Source of the DNA: Halopiger aswanensis
GTDB taxonomy: Archaea; Halobacteriota; Halobacteria; Halobacteriales; Natrialbaceae
Direction of reading: 5' to 3'
Assembly: GCF_003610195.1 (NCBI RefSeq)
Contig: NZ_RAPO01000001.1
Coordinates: 1,054,001 to 1,118,000, forward strand
Length of the DNA stretch: 64,000 nt
Each line of letters opens with the position of its first letter. Position 1 is the first letter of the stretch. The notes beneath the pieces are model-generated. The model was not told the DNA's origin and ran no database searches. It saw only the letters and a list, made by a program, of their open reading frames with translations. This document shows positions 25,705-34,688 of this stretch, piece by piece. The position numbers were made by a program, and so were the translations under genes.

Positions 25705-28653
25705 ATGAGCACGGATACCGAACACGTCGAGGAGGAGTCCGACACGTCCTCCGCCCTCGCGACGTGGCGAAACTGGTATCACTTCCCTATTATCGGGGCC
25801 GTGATGCTGTTTATGTTCTGGCTGCGGACCCAGTCGTTCGACCGGTTCACGACTGGCGACGGAACGCCTGCGCTGGCGGGAATCGACTCGTGGTATCACT
25901 GGCGAACGATCCAGTGGACCGCGGAGAACTACCCGCACACAATGCCGTACGAGATCTGGACCGGCTTCCCGGAGGGGAACTACGTCGGCCAGTTCGGCAC
26001 ACTCTTCGATCAACTGATCGTCACGGCGGCGATGATCGTCGGGCTCGGCGATCCATCCACCCAAACGCTGTACACGGTTTCGCTGCTTTCGATCCCGATC
26101 ATGGCAGCGCTCGTTGCGATTCCCGTCTTCTACATGGGGCGGCGCCTCGGCGGGACGCTAGGCGGGATCATCTCGATCATCATTCTCGCGCTTTCCCGCG
26201 GACAGTTCCTCTCACGATCGACCGTCGGCCAGCTCGACCACCACATCGGCGAGGCACTGTTTATGGCGATTGCGGTCCTCGCGATGATGGTCGCACTCAC
26301 CGTCGGCGAGCGGGAGAAACCGATCTACGAACTGGTCGCGGACAAGGACTGGCAACCGCTTCGTACGCCTGCCCTCTATAGCGTCCTCGCTGGAATTGCG
26401 CTCTCGCTTTACATCTGGGTGTGGCCGTCTGGCGTCGTACTCGTCGGTATCTTCGGCGCCTTCTTCGCCGTGCAGCTCTGTCTCGATTATCTCCGCGGAG
26501 TCTCTCCAGACCACATCGCATTCGTCGGTGCGGTGAGTCTCGGCGTCACTACGCTCGTGACCGCGATACTGATCGAACGACCCGGATTCGGGACCACTAA
26601 TTTCAGCTACCTCCAGCCCCTTCTTGCCCTCTCAGTAGCAGTTGGCTGTCTTTTCATGGCCTGGCTCGCTCGAGAGTGGAACAATCGAGATATCGATCGT
26701 CGGTACTATCCCGCTGCAATCGTCGGAATCGGCGCCGGTGCGCTGGCACTGATGTGGCTCGTACTCCCTGAACTCTACAGTACGCTCGTCGGAAACCTCA
26801 CAGGGCGACTCCTTCCCTTCGGTGCATCTGAATCCGCACTAACCGTTCAGGAAGTCCAACCGCCGGATGACTACTTCAACCACGTCTTCTCCGAGTCCGG
26901 AAGCGCGTTCTTCACGATGCTCATTGGACTCGTCTTTCTCGCGATCCGGCCACTCTTCGGCCGTAAATTCCGTGCTGAGCACACGCTCGTTATCGTCTGG
27001 TCGCTGTTCCTGATCAGTATGGCGGCGGCACAAGTTCGTTTCTCGTACTACCTTGTCCTCGCAATCGCCGTCGTTAACGCCGCGTTCGTCGCGGAGGTTG
27101 TACGGCTCTTCGATCTCGATCTCACCAGACGACTCGAGTCGGTCAGGCAACTCGAGACCTATCAAGTTCTCACTGTCGCGATTGTTGTCCTCTTGCTGTT
27201 CGCGCCGTTGCTGCCGCCGATTGCGACGGCAACTGCGTGGGGGAGTGCTGAATCCGTTGGGCCGAACGGCGACGCGATGACGTGGGAGGAAGCGAACCAC
27301 TGGCTAGAAGGAAACACGCCCGAGCCGGGTGACTGGGCGGACGCAGACAGAACTGACGAACTCGAGTACTACGGCACCTACGAGTATCCGGACAATGGTA
27401 ACTACGACTATCCCGAGGGGGCGTACGGCGTAATCTCGTGGTGGGACTACGGCCATCTGATCACAACGCAGGGTGAACGAATACCGCACTCAAATCCGTT
27501 CCAGCAACACGCGTCATCGTCATCGGCCTTCCTGACGGCTACGTCCGAAGAACGAGCTGAGTTGGTGCTCGATGCGATCGCTGCAGGTGGATCACCGACC
27601 GACGAGTCCAACGAACAACTCGAGCAAATTGCCGCCGATACCAACGACAGCGGCGAAGACGTCCGGTACGTGATGATCGATGACCAGATGGCCGGCGGGA
27701 AGTTCAGTGCGATGACCGCCTTCACCGGACCCGGCTACGGTCACTACTACGACACGAAGGAATACCAGCTCGACGGTGACCAACAACAGGTTGCTGGCCC
27801 GAACGAGAACTACTACAATACGACGACGGCGTCGCTGTACCTTCAGGACGCAAACGAGATGGAGCACTATCGGCTGGTCCACGAGAACGACGACTACGCG
27901 TTCGTCGGCGGAATGCGGGTTGGAAACCGAGGCGGTCCCCACTACTCGCTCCAACTCTCACGATACAACCGGCTCGTCAACGACCAGTTCGAAGTCGAAA
28001 CAAGTTGGGGCAACGAAACGGCTGCGTTGCAATCGGACCTCGCGGACGCACGCGAGAACAACGAAATCTACCAGTCGCTCGGTATCCCGATGTGGGATGC
28101 ACACCTCGAGTCGACTGTCAAAACCTTCGAGCGTGTCGAAGGCGCGACGATTACAGGAACTGTTGACGACGAGTCTATCGTCGAGAACGCAACTGTGACC
28201 GCAGCGGTCGACCTCGAGACAAACACCGGCCGTACGTTCACCTATGAGCAGGAAGCTACGGTTAACGAGGATGGGAGCTTCGAACTGACGGTGCCGTACG
28301 CGACAAACGACGAACTGAGCGTCGAGGACGGCTACACGAACAGTAGTGTCGAAGCGCTCAGCAACTACGTCGTCTCCGTCGAACGGCCTGGTTCGCAAGG
28401 TTTCGGCATCACTGAGTATCAGGGCCAGACTGAAGTTAGTGAATCAGCAGTCGTCGACGGAGAGACGGTTTCGGTTGATCTCGAGGAGGTCGAGTTCGAG
28501 AATCAGAGCGATATGAATAACGAGAGCGAGAGTAACGCGACTGACGAAAACAGTTCCGACGATAACAGTGCGGAAAGTGACTCGACCGGCAACAACGACA
28601 CGGCCGGCGCAATTAGCTCAGCTGATTCCATGATCGCTGAATCCGCGAACTAG
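25705..28653 (+). CDS. aglB: Oligosaccharyltransferase AglB (STT3 family)
   Basis: A 982-residue membrane enzyme that transfers lipid-linked glycans to Asn in N-X-S/T sequons on the outer face. The metal-binding first motif is in GIDSWYHWR (Asp at about residue 62), many transmembrane helices follow over about residues 25-510, and the STT3 catalytic motif WWDYGH is at about residue 579, then an extracytoplasmic domain. The C-terminal tail (from about residue 935) is Asn/Ser/Asp/Glu-rich and has potential sequons of its own. Length is close to Haloferax AglB. It is immediately upstream of the S-layer glycoprotein gene and divergent from an aglG paralogue. Confidence 0.95.
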   Translation: MSTDTEHVEEESDTSSALATWRNWYHFPIIGAVMLFMFWLRTQSFDRFTTGDGTPALAGIDSWYHWRTIQWTAENYPHTMPYEIWTGFPEGNYVGQFGTLFDQLIVTAAMIVGLGDPSTQTLYTVSLLSIPIMAALVAIPVFYMGRRLGGTLGGIISIIILALSRGQFLSRSTVGQLDHHIGEALFMAIAVLAMMVALTVGEREKPIYELVADKDWQPLRTPALYSVLAGIALSLYIWVWPSGVVLVGIFGAFFAVQLCLDYLRGVSPDHIAFVGAVSLGVTTLVTAILIERPGFGTTNFSYLQPLLALSVAVGCLFMAWLAREWNNRDIDRRYYPAAIVGIGAGALALMWLVLPELYSTLVGNLTGRLLPFGASESALTVQEVQPPDDYFNHVFSESGSAFFTMLIGLVFLAIRPLFGRKFRAEHTLVIVWSLFLISMAAAQVRFSYYLVLAIAVVNAAFVAEVVRLFDLDLTRRLESVRQLETYQVLTVAIVVLLLFAPLLPPIATATAWGSAESVGPNGDAMTWEEANHWLEGNTPEPGDWADADRTDELEYYGTYEYPDNGNYDYPEGAYGVISWWDYGHLITTQGERIPHSNPFQQHASSSSAFLTATSEERAELVLDAIAAGGSPTDESNEQLEQIAADTNDSGEDVRYVMIDDQMAGGKFSAMTAFTGPGYGHYYDTKEYQLDGDQQQVAGPNENYYNTTTASLYLQDANEMEHYRLVHENDDYAFVGGMRVGNRGGPHYSLQLSRYNRLVNDQFEVETSWGNETAALQSDLADARENNEIYQSLGIPMWDAHLESTVKTFERVEGATITGTVDDESIVENATVTAAVDLETNTGRTFTYEQEATVNEDGSFELTVPYATNDELSVEDGYTNSSVEALSNYVVSVERPGSQGFGITEYQGQTEVSESAVVDGETVSVDLEEVEFENQSDMNNESESNATDENSSDDNSAESDSTGNNDTAGAISSADSMIAESAN

Positions 28654-28666
28654 CGGACTGGTTGGT

Positions 28667-28688
28667 ACCGCAATTTTGGATTTGCGGT
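28667..28688 (+). terminator. Hairpin terminator candidate after aglB
   Basis: ACCGCAA (28667-28673) pairs with TTGCGGT (28682-28688), giving a short stem with an 8-base loop, followed by a U-rich run (TTCTCACTTTTCT). It lies just after the aglB stop. Confidence 0.45.
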
Positions 28689-29061
28689 TGTTCTCACTTT
28701 TCTGCTGATTGACCGTAGTCCTGTAGTCGTCCACTATCTTTACCCCTGTCTGAATTCTGCCAACCATTCTATTATATTAGATATTGTTACTTATTAAACA
28801 CCATGAGGGAATTCAGATGTAGAATCACCCAGAATCGGGTGTAATACATACTTACTACGCCATAATAGCGTCTTGAAACTCATTCTAAAGACGACCTGTT
28901 AAACAGAAAGCTTATTACGGAATCCCATCTTCCTCCGAATACCCCTACCCGGAAGGCTGAGTCGGTACGCGATGATGCGTTGAACGATGCCGTAATGGTC
29001 GTCTTCCACTGATCGCCCGCTAACCAACCAAACCGCAGATAACACAACTATAACACAACAC
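28689..29061 (+). promoter_or_regulatory. Upstream region of the S-layer gene
   Basis: About 370 bases without a gene. A CTTATTA sequence at 28911-28917 could be a TATA box, giving a start near 28940 and a leader of about 115-125 nt ahead of the ATG at 29062. Haloarchaeal S-layer (csg) genes are known for strong promoters and long leaders; the position here is inferred. The region is AT-rich compared with both flanking genes. Confidence 0.35.
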
Positions 29062-31569
29062 ATGAGCGGAAATTCATATCGCCAAAAGGGACGCGCAGTG
29101 TTCCTGGCAGCGATGATGGTCCTCTCTGTCGTCGCGATGTCTGCTGCCTTCGCAGGCGCAGGTGCTGCAGTGAAGTCGCAGGACATTGGCGACGCTGGAC
29201 CAACATACAACGAGAAAAGCGACCTGAACAATAAGGACGTCTGGATCGGTCAAGAAGTCACCCTCGAACTCGATGGTGACTACACTTCGCTTCAGATTCG
29301 ACAGGGTTCGACCTACAGCGAGGACGATGACGTCGTCCTCGAGAACCGTGTTCGAAATCAGGAGGTAACCTTCGATAGTTCCGAACTCGAAGCAGGTAAC
29401 CCATACAACCTCAACGTCACTGGAGATAACGGCGATTCCAAGTGGAACGGTGTTGTCTTCTGGGTTGAATCCGAGGACCTCAACACTGAGTTCACCAGTT
29501 CCACCGTCTCTCAGGAAGGGAGCGTGAACGTCTCGCTCGAATCCGACCGTGACACGCAGTGGCTGAACGTCAGCGCTGACGGTCTCGACACGGACGACCT
29601 CGACAACATCTTCAGTAATTCCGACTCCAACATTGAGGATGTCACGACTCACGAAGACGACGACCGCGTGACGCTCAACGTCACGGGCGTTCCGTCTGAC
29701 GATTCCGTCGAGTTCGGTGCTGACTTCAGCGAGATCGACGCTGGCGAGTACGAGTTCGACTTCGAGTCGACCGACTCGCTCGCGGCAGATAACGCAACAG
29801 TTGAAGTCATCCAGGACGACGCCGAAGTCAACTTCGAAGGTGACGCGAACGGCGAGCAGGGCGAAATCATCGACATCACTGTCAGCACCCAGTACGTTGA
29901 CAGTGGTGCCGTCCAGATCGCTGACCTCGAAGACCAGAACTTCCAGGCTGCAACCGAGTTCGAGATCGACGAAGACGATCTCAACGAGATCACCCTGCAG
30001 TTCAACACCAACGCGCCGAACGCCACTGGGGCTGACGACGCATGGTCGCTCCACCCCAAGCACGACGACCACGACATCGAACTGAGTAACAAGGCTGTGA
30101 ACGCCTCTGAGCTCGATGAGTTCGAGCCTCTCGGCGCGTACGAGTACGAGATGGAGGCAGGTACGGACCTGAACACGTCGTCCGACCTCCACGAAGACAA
30201 CTACTACATCGACGATAGCGACGTGACCGACACGGCGTTCTTCAACGTGAACGACCCAACGCCCGTCGGTGACGTCTCGACGCACGTCGCACCCGCTGGC
30301 GACAACGTTGAAGGGTTCGACAACCTCAACGACACCACCGTCACCGAATCCAACGTCGTCGCTGACGGTGACCACCTGCTCCTGAACCTCGACAGCTTCG
30401 ACCAGTCCGGACTGGTTGATTCCTGGAGCAACGGTGAGTCCGTCGGTGAAGACCTCGGAAACCAGAGCATCAACATCACCGTCGAAGAGCAGGACCCCGG
30501 CCCGAACGTTGACGCCAACGTCTGGAGCACTAACCCCGATCAGGTCGCTGACTCCGATGCGGATGACCTGATCCACGCAAACGTTACCTACACCGACGTC
30601 TCCGAATACGACGGTAACCTCGTCCTGGCTCTCAACTACGAGGACGCCGGCCTCGAAGCTGACGAGTCCTACGACCTGACCTACTCGGTCAGCGAGGACA
30701 GTCCGTACGTTGACAGTGAGGACGAAGAAGTGGAAATCGAAGACTCGTTCACCATCGAAGAACCTGAGCTTGAGTGGGACGACAGCGCTGAGGAAGTCCC
30801 CAACTCGGCAAACGCTGACGTGACCGGTGAAACGAACGTCGCCCCTGGCAGCGAGATCGACACGAACGCTCGCTCCTCGGGTAACTTCACCGACTCCGAA
30901 GACGCGATCGTTGCTGAGGACGGCACGTTCACCGCCACGTACGACTTTAGCGAGTACGACGCTGGCATCACGTTCGACCTCACGGCGACCCACGCCGACC
31001 GCAACGAGTTCGACAGCAACTACGAGGACGACCTCCGACATCAGATCGAGTCGACCCTCGTCGACGCTGAAGAACCCCTGATTCAGCTCGACACCAGCGC
31101 ACCTGAAGAAGTCACCGTCGGTGACGACGCCACGCTCGACGTGACCGTCGCCAACAACGGTGGCGCAGCTGACGAAGTCGAGATCGGCGTTGACATCGCT
31201 GGCGAATCCGTCGACAGCCAGACTGTCACGCTCGAGCCCGGTGACGAGTGGAGCCAGAGCTACTCCTTCGACACCTCGGAAGCTGGCGACATCGAGTGGG
31301 GCGTCACTGCTGGTGACGACTCCGCCAGTGGCACCCTGAGCGTTGTCGAAGAAGAAGAGCCCGCTGACGACAGTGGCACTGACGACAGTGGCACTGACGA
31401 CAGCGGCTCCGACGACAGCGGCTCCGACGACAGCGGGTCTGACGACAGTGGCTCCGACGACAGCGGCTCTGACGACGGCGGCGCCTCCGGTACGCCCGGC
31501 TTCGGCGTTGCTGTCGCCGCAATCGCCCTGCTCGCAGCCGCCATGCTGGCCCTGCGCCGTCAGGACTAA
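29062..31569 (+). CDS. S-layer glycoprotein with PGF-CTERM sorting signal
   Basis: An 835-residue exported protein. A Sec-type signal (RQKGRAVFLAAMMVLSVVAMS) leads to a likely cleavage after the Ala-rich GAGA segment near residue 34. The mature part is very acidic, rich in Thr/Ser/Asn, and has about a dozen N-X-S/T sequons (NVT, NVS, NAT, NTS, NFT, NIT), i.e. likely AglB targets. A DDSG-repeat stalk (eight five-residue units) follows, and the end is a TPGFGVAVAA hydrophobic helix plus RRQD, the archaeosortase (ArtA) PGF-CTERM signal for lipid attachment. It forms the cell-wall lattice. The start ATG is preceded by a leader region. Confidence 0.93.
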   Translation: MSGNSYRQKGRAVFLAAMMVLSVVAMSAAFAGAGAAVKSQDIGDAGPTYNEKSDLNNKDVWIGQEVTLELDGDYTSLQIRQGSTYSEDDDVVLENRVRNQEVTFDSSELEAGNPYNLNVTGDNGDSKWNGVVFWVESEDLNTEFTSSTVSQEGSVNVSLESDRDTQWLNVSADGLDTDDLDNIFSNSDSNIEDVTTHEDDDRVTLNVTGVPSDDSVEFGADFSEIDAGEYEFDFESTDSLAADNATVEVIQDDAEVNFEGDANGEQGEIIDITVSTQYVDSGAVQIADLEDQNFQAATEFEIDEDDLNEITLQFNTNAPNATGADDAWSLHPKHDDHDIELSNKAVNASELDEFEPLGAYEYEMEAGTDLNTSSDLHEDNYYIDDSDVTDTAFFNVNDPTPVGDVSTHVAPAGDNVEGFDNLNDTTVTESNVVADGDHLLLNLDSFDQSGLVDSWSNGESVGEDLGNQSINITVEEQDPGPNVDANVWSTNPDQVADSDADDLIHANVTYTDVSEYDGNLVLALNYEDAGLEADESYDLTYSVSEDSPYVDSEDEEVEIEDSFTIEEPELEWDDSAEEVPNSANADVTGETNVAPGSEIDTNARSSGNFTDSEDAIVAEDGTFTATYDFSEYDAGITFDLTATHADRNEFDSNYEDDLRHQIESTLVDAEEPLIQLDTSAPEEVTVGDDATLDVTVANNGGAADEVEIGVDIAGESVDSQTVTLEPGDEWSQSYSFDTSEAGDIEWGVTAGDDSASGTLSVVEEEEPADDSGTDDSGTDDSGSDDSGSDDSGSDDSGSDDSGSDDGGASGTPGFGVAVAAIALLAAAMLALRRQD
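31366..31485 (+). repeat. DDSG(S/T) tandem repeat in the S-layer gene
   Basis: Eight 15-base units in tandem encode DDSGT twice, DDSGS five times and a final DDGGA. They form an acidic, Ser-rich spacer before the PGF-CTERM anchor. Copy number could change by slippage or recombination between strains. Confidence 0.85.
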
Positions 31570-31582
31570 CGCCACCTAACTA

Positions 31583-31597
31583 CCGGACTTCGTCCGG
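31583..31597 (+). terminator. Terminator hairpin after the S-layer gene
   Basis: CCGGAC-TTC-GTCCGG forms a perfect six-base stem, followed by CTTTCACGCATTTCGCTTTTC. It starts about 14 bases after the stop codon. Confidence 0.65.
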
Positions 31598-31761
31598 CTT
31601 TCACGCATTTCGCTTTTCTTTCGAGCGCTACTCGCGTAGCGACAGCTGTATTATTCTCAAGTCTTCGTAGCTGATCGCAGCGATACACGTACTCTATCAG
31701 ACGTAGCTAACGAATCCGCTGGCCGAGACAAGTTTTGTTCCTCCTGTCGACCCTAGCGTGA

Positions 31762-31980
31762 GTCAGTGGCGAGATACTGACCGCCGTCACCGAAGACCGC
31801 ATCCACGGTGTTGGTGTCAACGTAGTTATCGTGGCGATCACGACGAGTGCTGTCGTCAGCTCCGCGACGATCAGGATATTGCTGCGCATTATCGAACGGA
31901 TCCCGTTTTGGACCGTCTGTCTCAGTCTTTACGGACTAAAGATCGTCAGCAGCGGTGAGGTAACGCTGTTTACTATCTAA
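31762..31980 (+). pseudogene. C-terminal fragment of uppP (undecaprenyl-diphosphatase)
   Basis: Frame ending at the TAA at 31978-31980 reads ILTAVTEDRIHGVGVNVVIV, then AITTSAVV, RIIERIPFWTVCLSLYGL and VTLFTI. The end of the intact uppP at 34689 reads VLTVVTEGGIPGVSL, VVERIPFWIVCFSLGGL and VAVFTV, so this is clearly the last fifth of a second copy, without a start or the catalytic half. The unrelated frame with a GTG at 31758 is a shadow of it. Confidence 0.8.
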
Positions 31981-32042
31981 CGTCGTGGTGGCAGTTCTCT
32001 ATAACGAAAACATGATGGGGTCCCGCGCTCACCACACGGGCA

Positions 32043-34460
32043 ATGACTGACGACGACTCGAGTGCCGTTGCGGACGCGACCACCGCGTTTCTCGAGGATC
32101 ATGAAGACGGGGAACGGGTGCTCGAAGCGGTTCTCGAGGTCGACGCGGACGCCGAAACGTGGACTTTTGACGACATCGTTCTGGATTCCGGAACCTTTGG
32201 TGAGCTAGTGTCTCGCGGGATCGTAGAGAAACACGATGGAGAATATCGCGTTGCGGATGAGCCGGTCGTCCGAGCAGTTCTTGCAGGTGACGCAATCGTC
32301 GCCGAATCAACCGGTACACAAGACGAGCGTTCGTTTTCGTTCAAATATGATATTGACGTACGGGCGCTGTCAGCGCTACTTGGCGCACTGACGGTCGTCG
32401 CCGCCGCGCGGATGCTCGTCTACAACCGCGTCTTCCAGCGCGGATACGTTGTCTCGCCCGGGAACGATCCGTATTTCTTCCGCTACTGGATGGAACGGCT
32501 GTTGGCGGAGTCGTCCGGGCCGACGGATTACGGTGTTCTAGTCGATACTGCGTGGACGCGTCCCTCCTCCCATGCGACTAACTGGTTTCTCGCCGAGTTA
32601 CTCGGTGGTGATCAGTGGGCGGCGGATATCGTCGCTGCTTGGCTCCCGATCCTCGCCTCGGTTGCACTGGGTGCGTTGATCTACAAGCTCACCGTTCTGC
32701 TCACTCGAGACGTTCGCGTCGGGATCGCATCGGTGCTACTCTTCGCTGTCACGCCCACACACGTAGTGTACACGGAGCTGGGATTCATCGATCACCAGCT
32801 ACACCAGTACTTCTGGCTCGGCGTGACGCTACTCACGCTCGGATGGCTCGCGGTCGATCTTCAGCGTCGTCTCGAGAGGGGCGGTGTCGTTTCGGACCAC
32901 CTTCGATCGCCCGCGACGTGGGTCGTCGCCTGTATCTTCGGAATTTCCGTCGCTGTCGGAACGCACGCGTGGGGCGGCTCGCCGCTGCTCTTGCTCCCGC
33001 TGGCGGGCTACATCGCCCTGCGAGCGGCGATGGATGCTCGAGAAGATGTGCCATCGCTACACGCGAACCTTCCAGTATTGGGTGGACTTACGTTAGGTGC
33101 GGTGATTTCGCTCGCCTTGAATGTCCGGTGGGGATGGCACGAAACCTTCGTCTCGGCGACCCCTGCGATGGTGCTGGTCGGGGGGACGCTCGTATTCACG
33201 CTTGGCGAACTGTGGCGGCGGCAGGAAGTACATCTCGGCGGGTTAGTAATCGTTGAGGGAGTCGTCGCTGCTGTCGGGCTGTTTGCCTTCCGGCGGTTGC
33301 GTCCGGAAGACTGGGTAGCGGCCCAAGAACGTATCGACGATCTGTTCTTCCGGGAAGGTGCGAGCGAAACGATGTCGCTGTTCGCGACGGAGTACGCGGT
33401 GTTCTTCGGTCCGCTGTATCAGCTCGGCGTCGGATTCTATCTCGGACTGGCCGTGTTGGGCTGGGTAGCTTGGCTTGTCTACCGACGGTACGAGCCAGGG
33501 TGGTTACTCGTCGGGACCTACACCGGCTACCTACTGTTGCTGGCGGGGATTCAGGTTCGCTTCGCCAGTCAACTCGCGATTCCGCTCGCGATCCTTGGCG
33601 GACTCGGGTTCGTGTACGTGTTGTCCGCGGTCGATCTCGCGCGTCGCCCCGTCCCGTTCCGCGGCGACTCGCCGTCAATGGTAGATCGCACAGGAGCTCC
33701 ATCGCTGGCTTCCGACGGCGGCCGATCAGAGCCGTCAATCGCGCTTCCCGATGGGCGGGCGGCCGTGTACGTTGTTGGCATCTTCCTGCTGGTATTCGGG
33801 GTGAGTCTGATCTATGTACCTGGACTGACTTCGGACGTCGCGTACGACGACTCACAGGTCGCCGCGCTCGAGGCGATCGACGACCACGCCGAAGCGGTCG
33901 AGCGAGAGTACCCCGAAAACTACGTGCTGAGCGAGTGGGGCGACAACCGAATGTACAACCACTTCGTGAACGGCGAGTCGCGAGGGTACGGCTACGCGCA
34001 GAGCAATTACGTCGATTTCGTCACCGGTTCTGATCCCGACGGCTGGTACGATCAGTTCGACGGCCGCGTCGGCTACGTCGTCCTCACTGACGTCGAGCGG
34101 GATGTGCCGGCAGACAGTACGCAAGCGCAGTTGTTCGAGCGGTACGGTTCGGCCGGAAACGAAACTGACGGCGTCGCCCACTACCAGGCTATCTTCGTCG
34201 ACGACGACGTTGCCGCGTTCGCAGTCGTCCCCGGTGCGACGCTCGACGTCTCCGGCGAGGCGGGTTCATCCGTGCCCCTCGAGACAACGGTATCGGTGTC
34301 CGATGAGTCGATCACCTACGAACGCGACGTGGCTATCGGAGACGACGGCCAGGGGACGGTAACGGTCCCGTACGCAGGCGAGTACGTGGTTGGGAATCAG
34401 ACGGAGACCGTTTCCGAGGGCGACGTTCTGAACGGACAAGCGGTTACGGTCGGTGACTGA
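32043..34460 (+). CDS. STT3-like membrane protein without the WWDYG motif
   Basis: An 805-residue protein with an N-terminal soluble acidic segment of about 100 residues, then about 12 hydrophobic helices (residues 110-590) and a C-terminal extracytoplasmic domain. The first luminal motif of STT3 enzymes is recognisable in GNDPYFFRYW (Asp at about residue 142), and GFIDHQLHQYFW lies near residue 243, like the DHH region of AglB. Where AglB has WWDYGH this protein has SEWGDNR (about residue 631), so the canonical catalytic Trp-Trp-Asp is not there. It may be a diverged oligosaccharyltransferase or another GT-C enzyme. It stands alone between uppP remnant and intact uppP. Confidence 0.65.
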   Translation: MTDDDSSAVADATTAFLEDHEDGERVLEAVLEVDADAETWTFDDIVLDSGTFGELVSRGIVEKHDGEYRVADEPVVRAVLAGDAIVAESTGTQDERSFSFKYDIDVRALSALLGALTVVAAARMLVYNRVFQRGYVVSPGNDPYFFRYWMERLLAESSGPTDYGVLVDTAWTRPSSHATNWFLAELLGGDQWAADIVAAWLPILASVALGALIYKLTVLLTRDVRVGIASVLLFAVTPTHVVYTELGFIDHQLHQYFWLGVTLLTLGWLAVDLQRRLERGGVVSDHLRSPATWVVACIFGISVAVGTHAWGGSPLLLLPLAGYIALRAAMDAREDVPSLHANLPVLGGLTLGAVISLALNVRWGWHETFVSATPAMVLVGGTLVFTLGELWRRQEVHLGGLVIVEGVVAAVGLFAFRRLRPEDWVAAQERIDDLFFREGASETMSLFATEYAVFFGPLYQLGVGFYLGLAVLGWVAWLVYRRYEPGWLLVGTYTGYLLLLAGIQVRFASQLAIPLAILGGLGFVYVLSAVDLARRPVPFRGDSPSMVDRTGAPSLASDGGRSEPSIALPDGRAAVYVVGIFLLVFGVSLIYVPGLTSDVAYDDSQVAALEAIDDHAEAVEREYPENYVLSEWGDNRMYNHFVNGESRGYGYAQSNYVDFVTGSDPDGWYDQFDGRVGYVVLTDVERDVPADSTQAQLFERYGSAGNETDGVAHYQAIFVDDDVAAFAVVPGATLDVSGEAGSSVPLETTVSVSDESITYERDVAIGDDGQGTVTVPYAGEYVVGNQTETVSEGDVLNGQAVTVGD

Positions 34461-34533
34461 CCGAACACAGTGTGAGATACTCAGCTGAATAACAACCTAA
34501 AAGTACACTCGATAAAACCTCTGTACAACGACA

Positions 34534-34680
34534 ATGCAACTTCTCAGTATGAATAAGGGTGGATTTATCGGCGGTCTCCTCGCAGAAGGGTTCGTCAGTG
34601 ATGGCCACGACACGATTGCCCTCGAGGATCTCGAGGCCGTCTACGACACCGAGTACGAATCGCTGGTTCGTCGCTCCTGA
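34534..34680 (+). pseudogene. N-terminal remnant of an NAD-dependent epimerase gene
   Basis: A 48-codon frame (MQLLSMNKGGFIGGLLAEGF, then SDGHDTIALEDLEAVYDTEYE) matches the start of sugar epimerases, where the usual sequence is [34 protein letters not shown]. The frame stops right after, and the next gene (uppP) begins 8 bp later. It is a fragment created by deletion, not a functional enzyme. Confidence 0.65.
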
Positions 34681-34688
34681 TCGTAGTC

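Noticed and set aside
29074-31575. Antisense frame of 833 codons opposite the S-layer gene
   Set aside because: It is a by-product of the skewed codon use of an acidic haloarchaeal gene; it has no recognisable domain, and the plus-strand protein has a signal peptide and PGF-CTERM end.
31758-31958. Plus-strand frame beginning GTG at 31758
   Set aside because: The neighbouring frame encodes the end of UppP, which explains the sequence; this one is its shadow.
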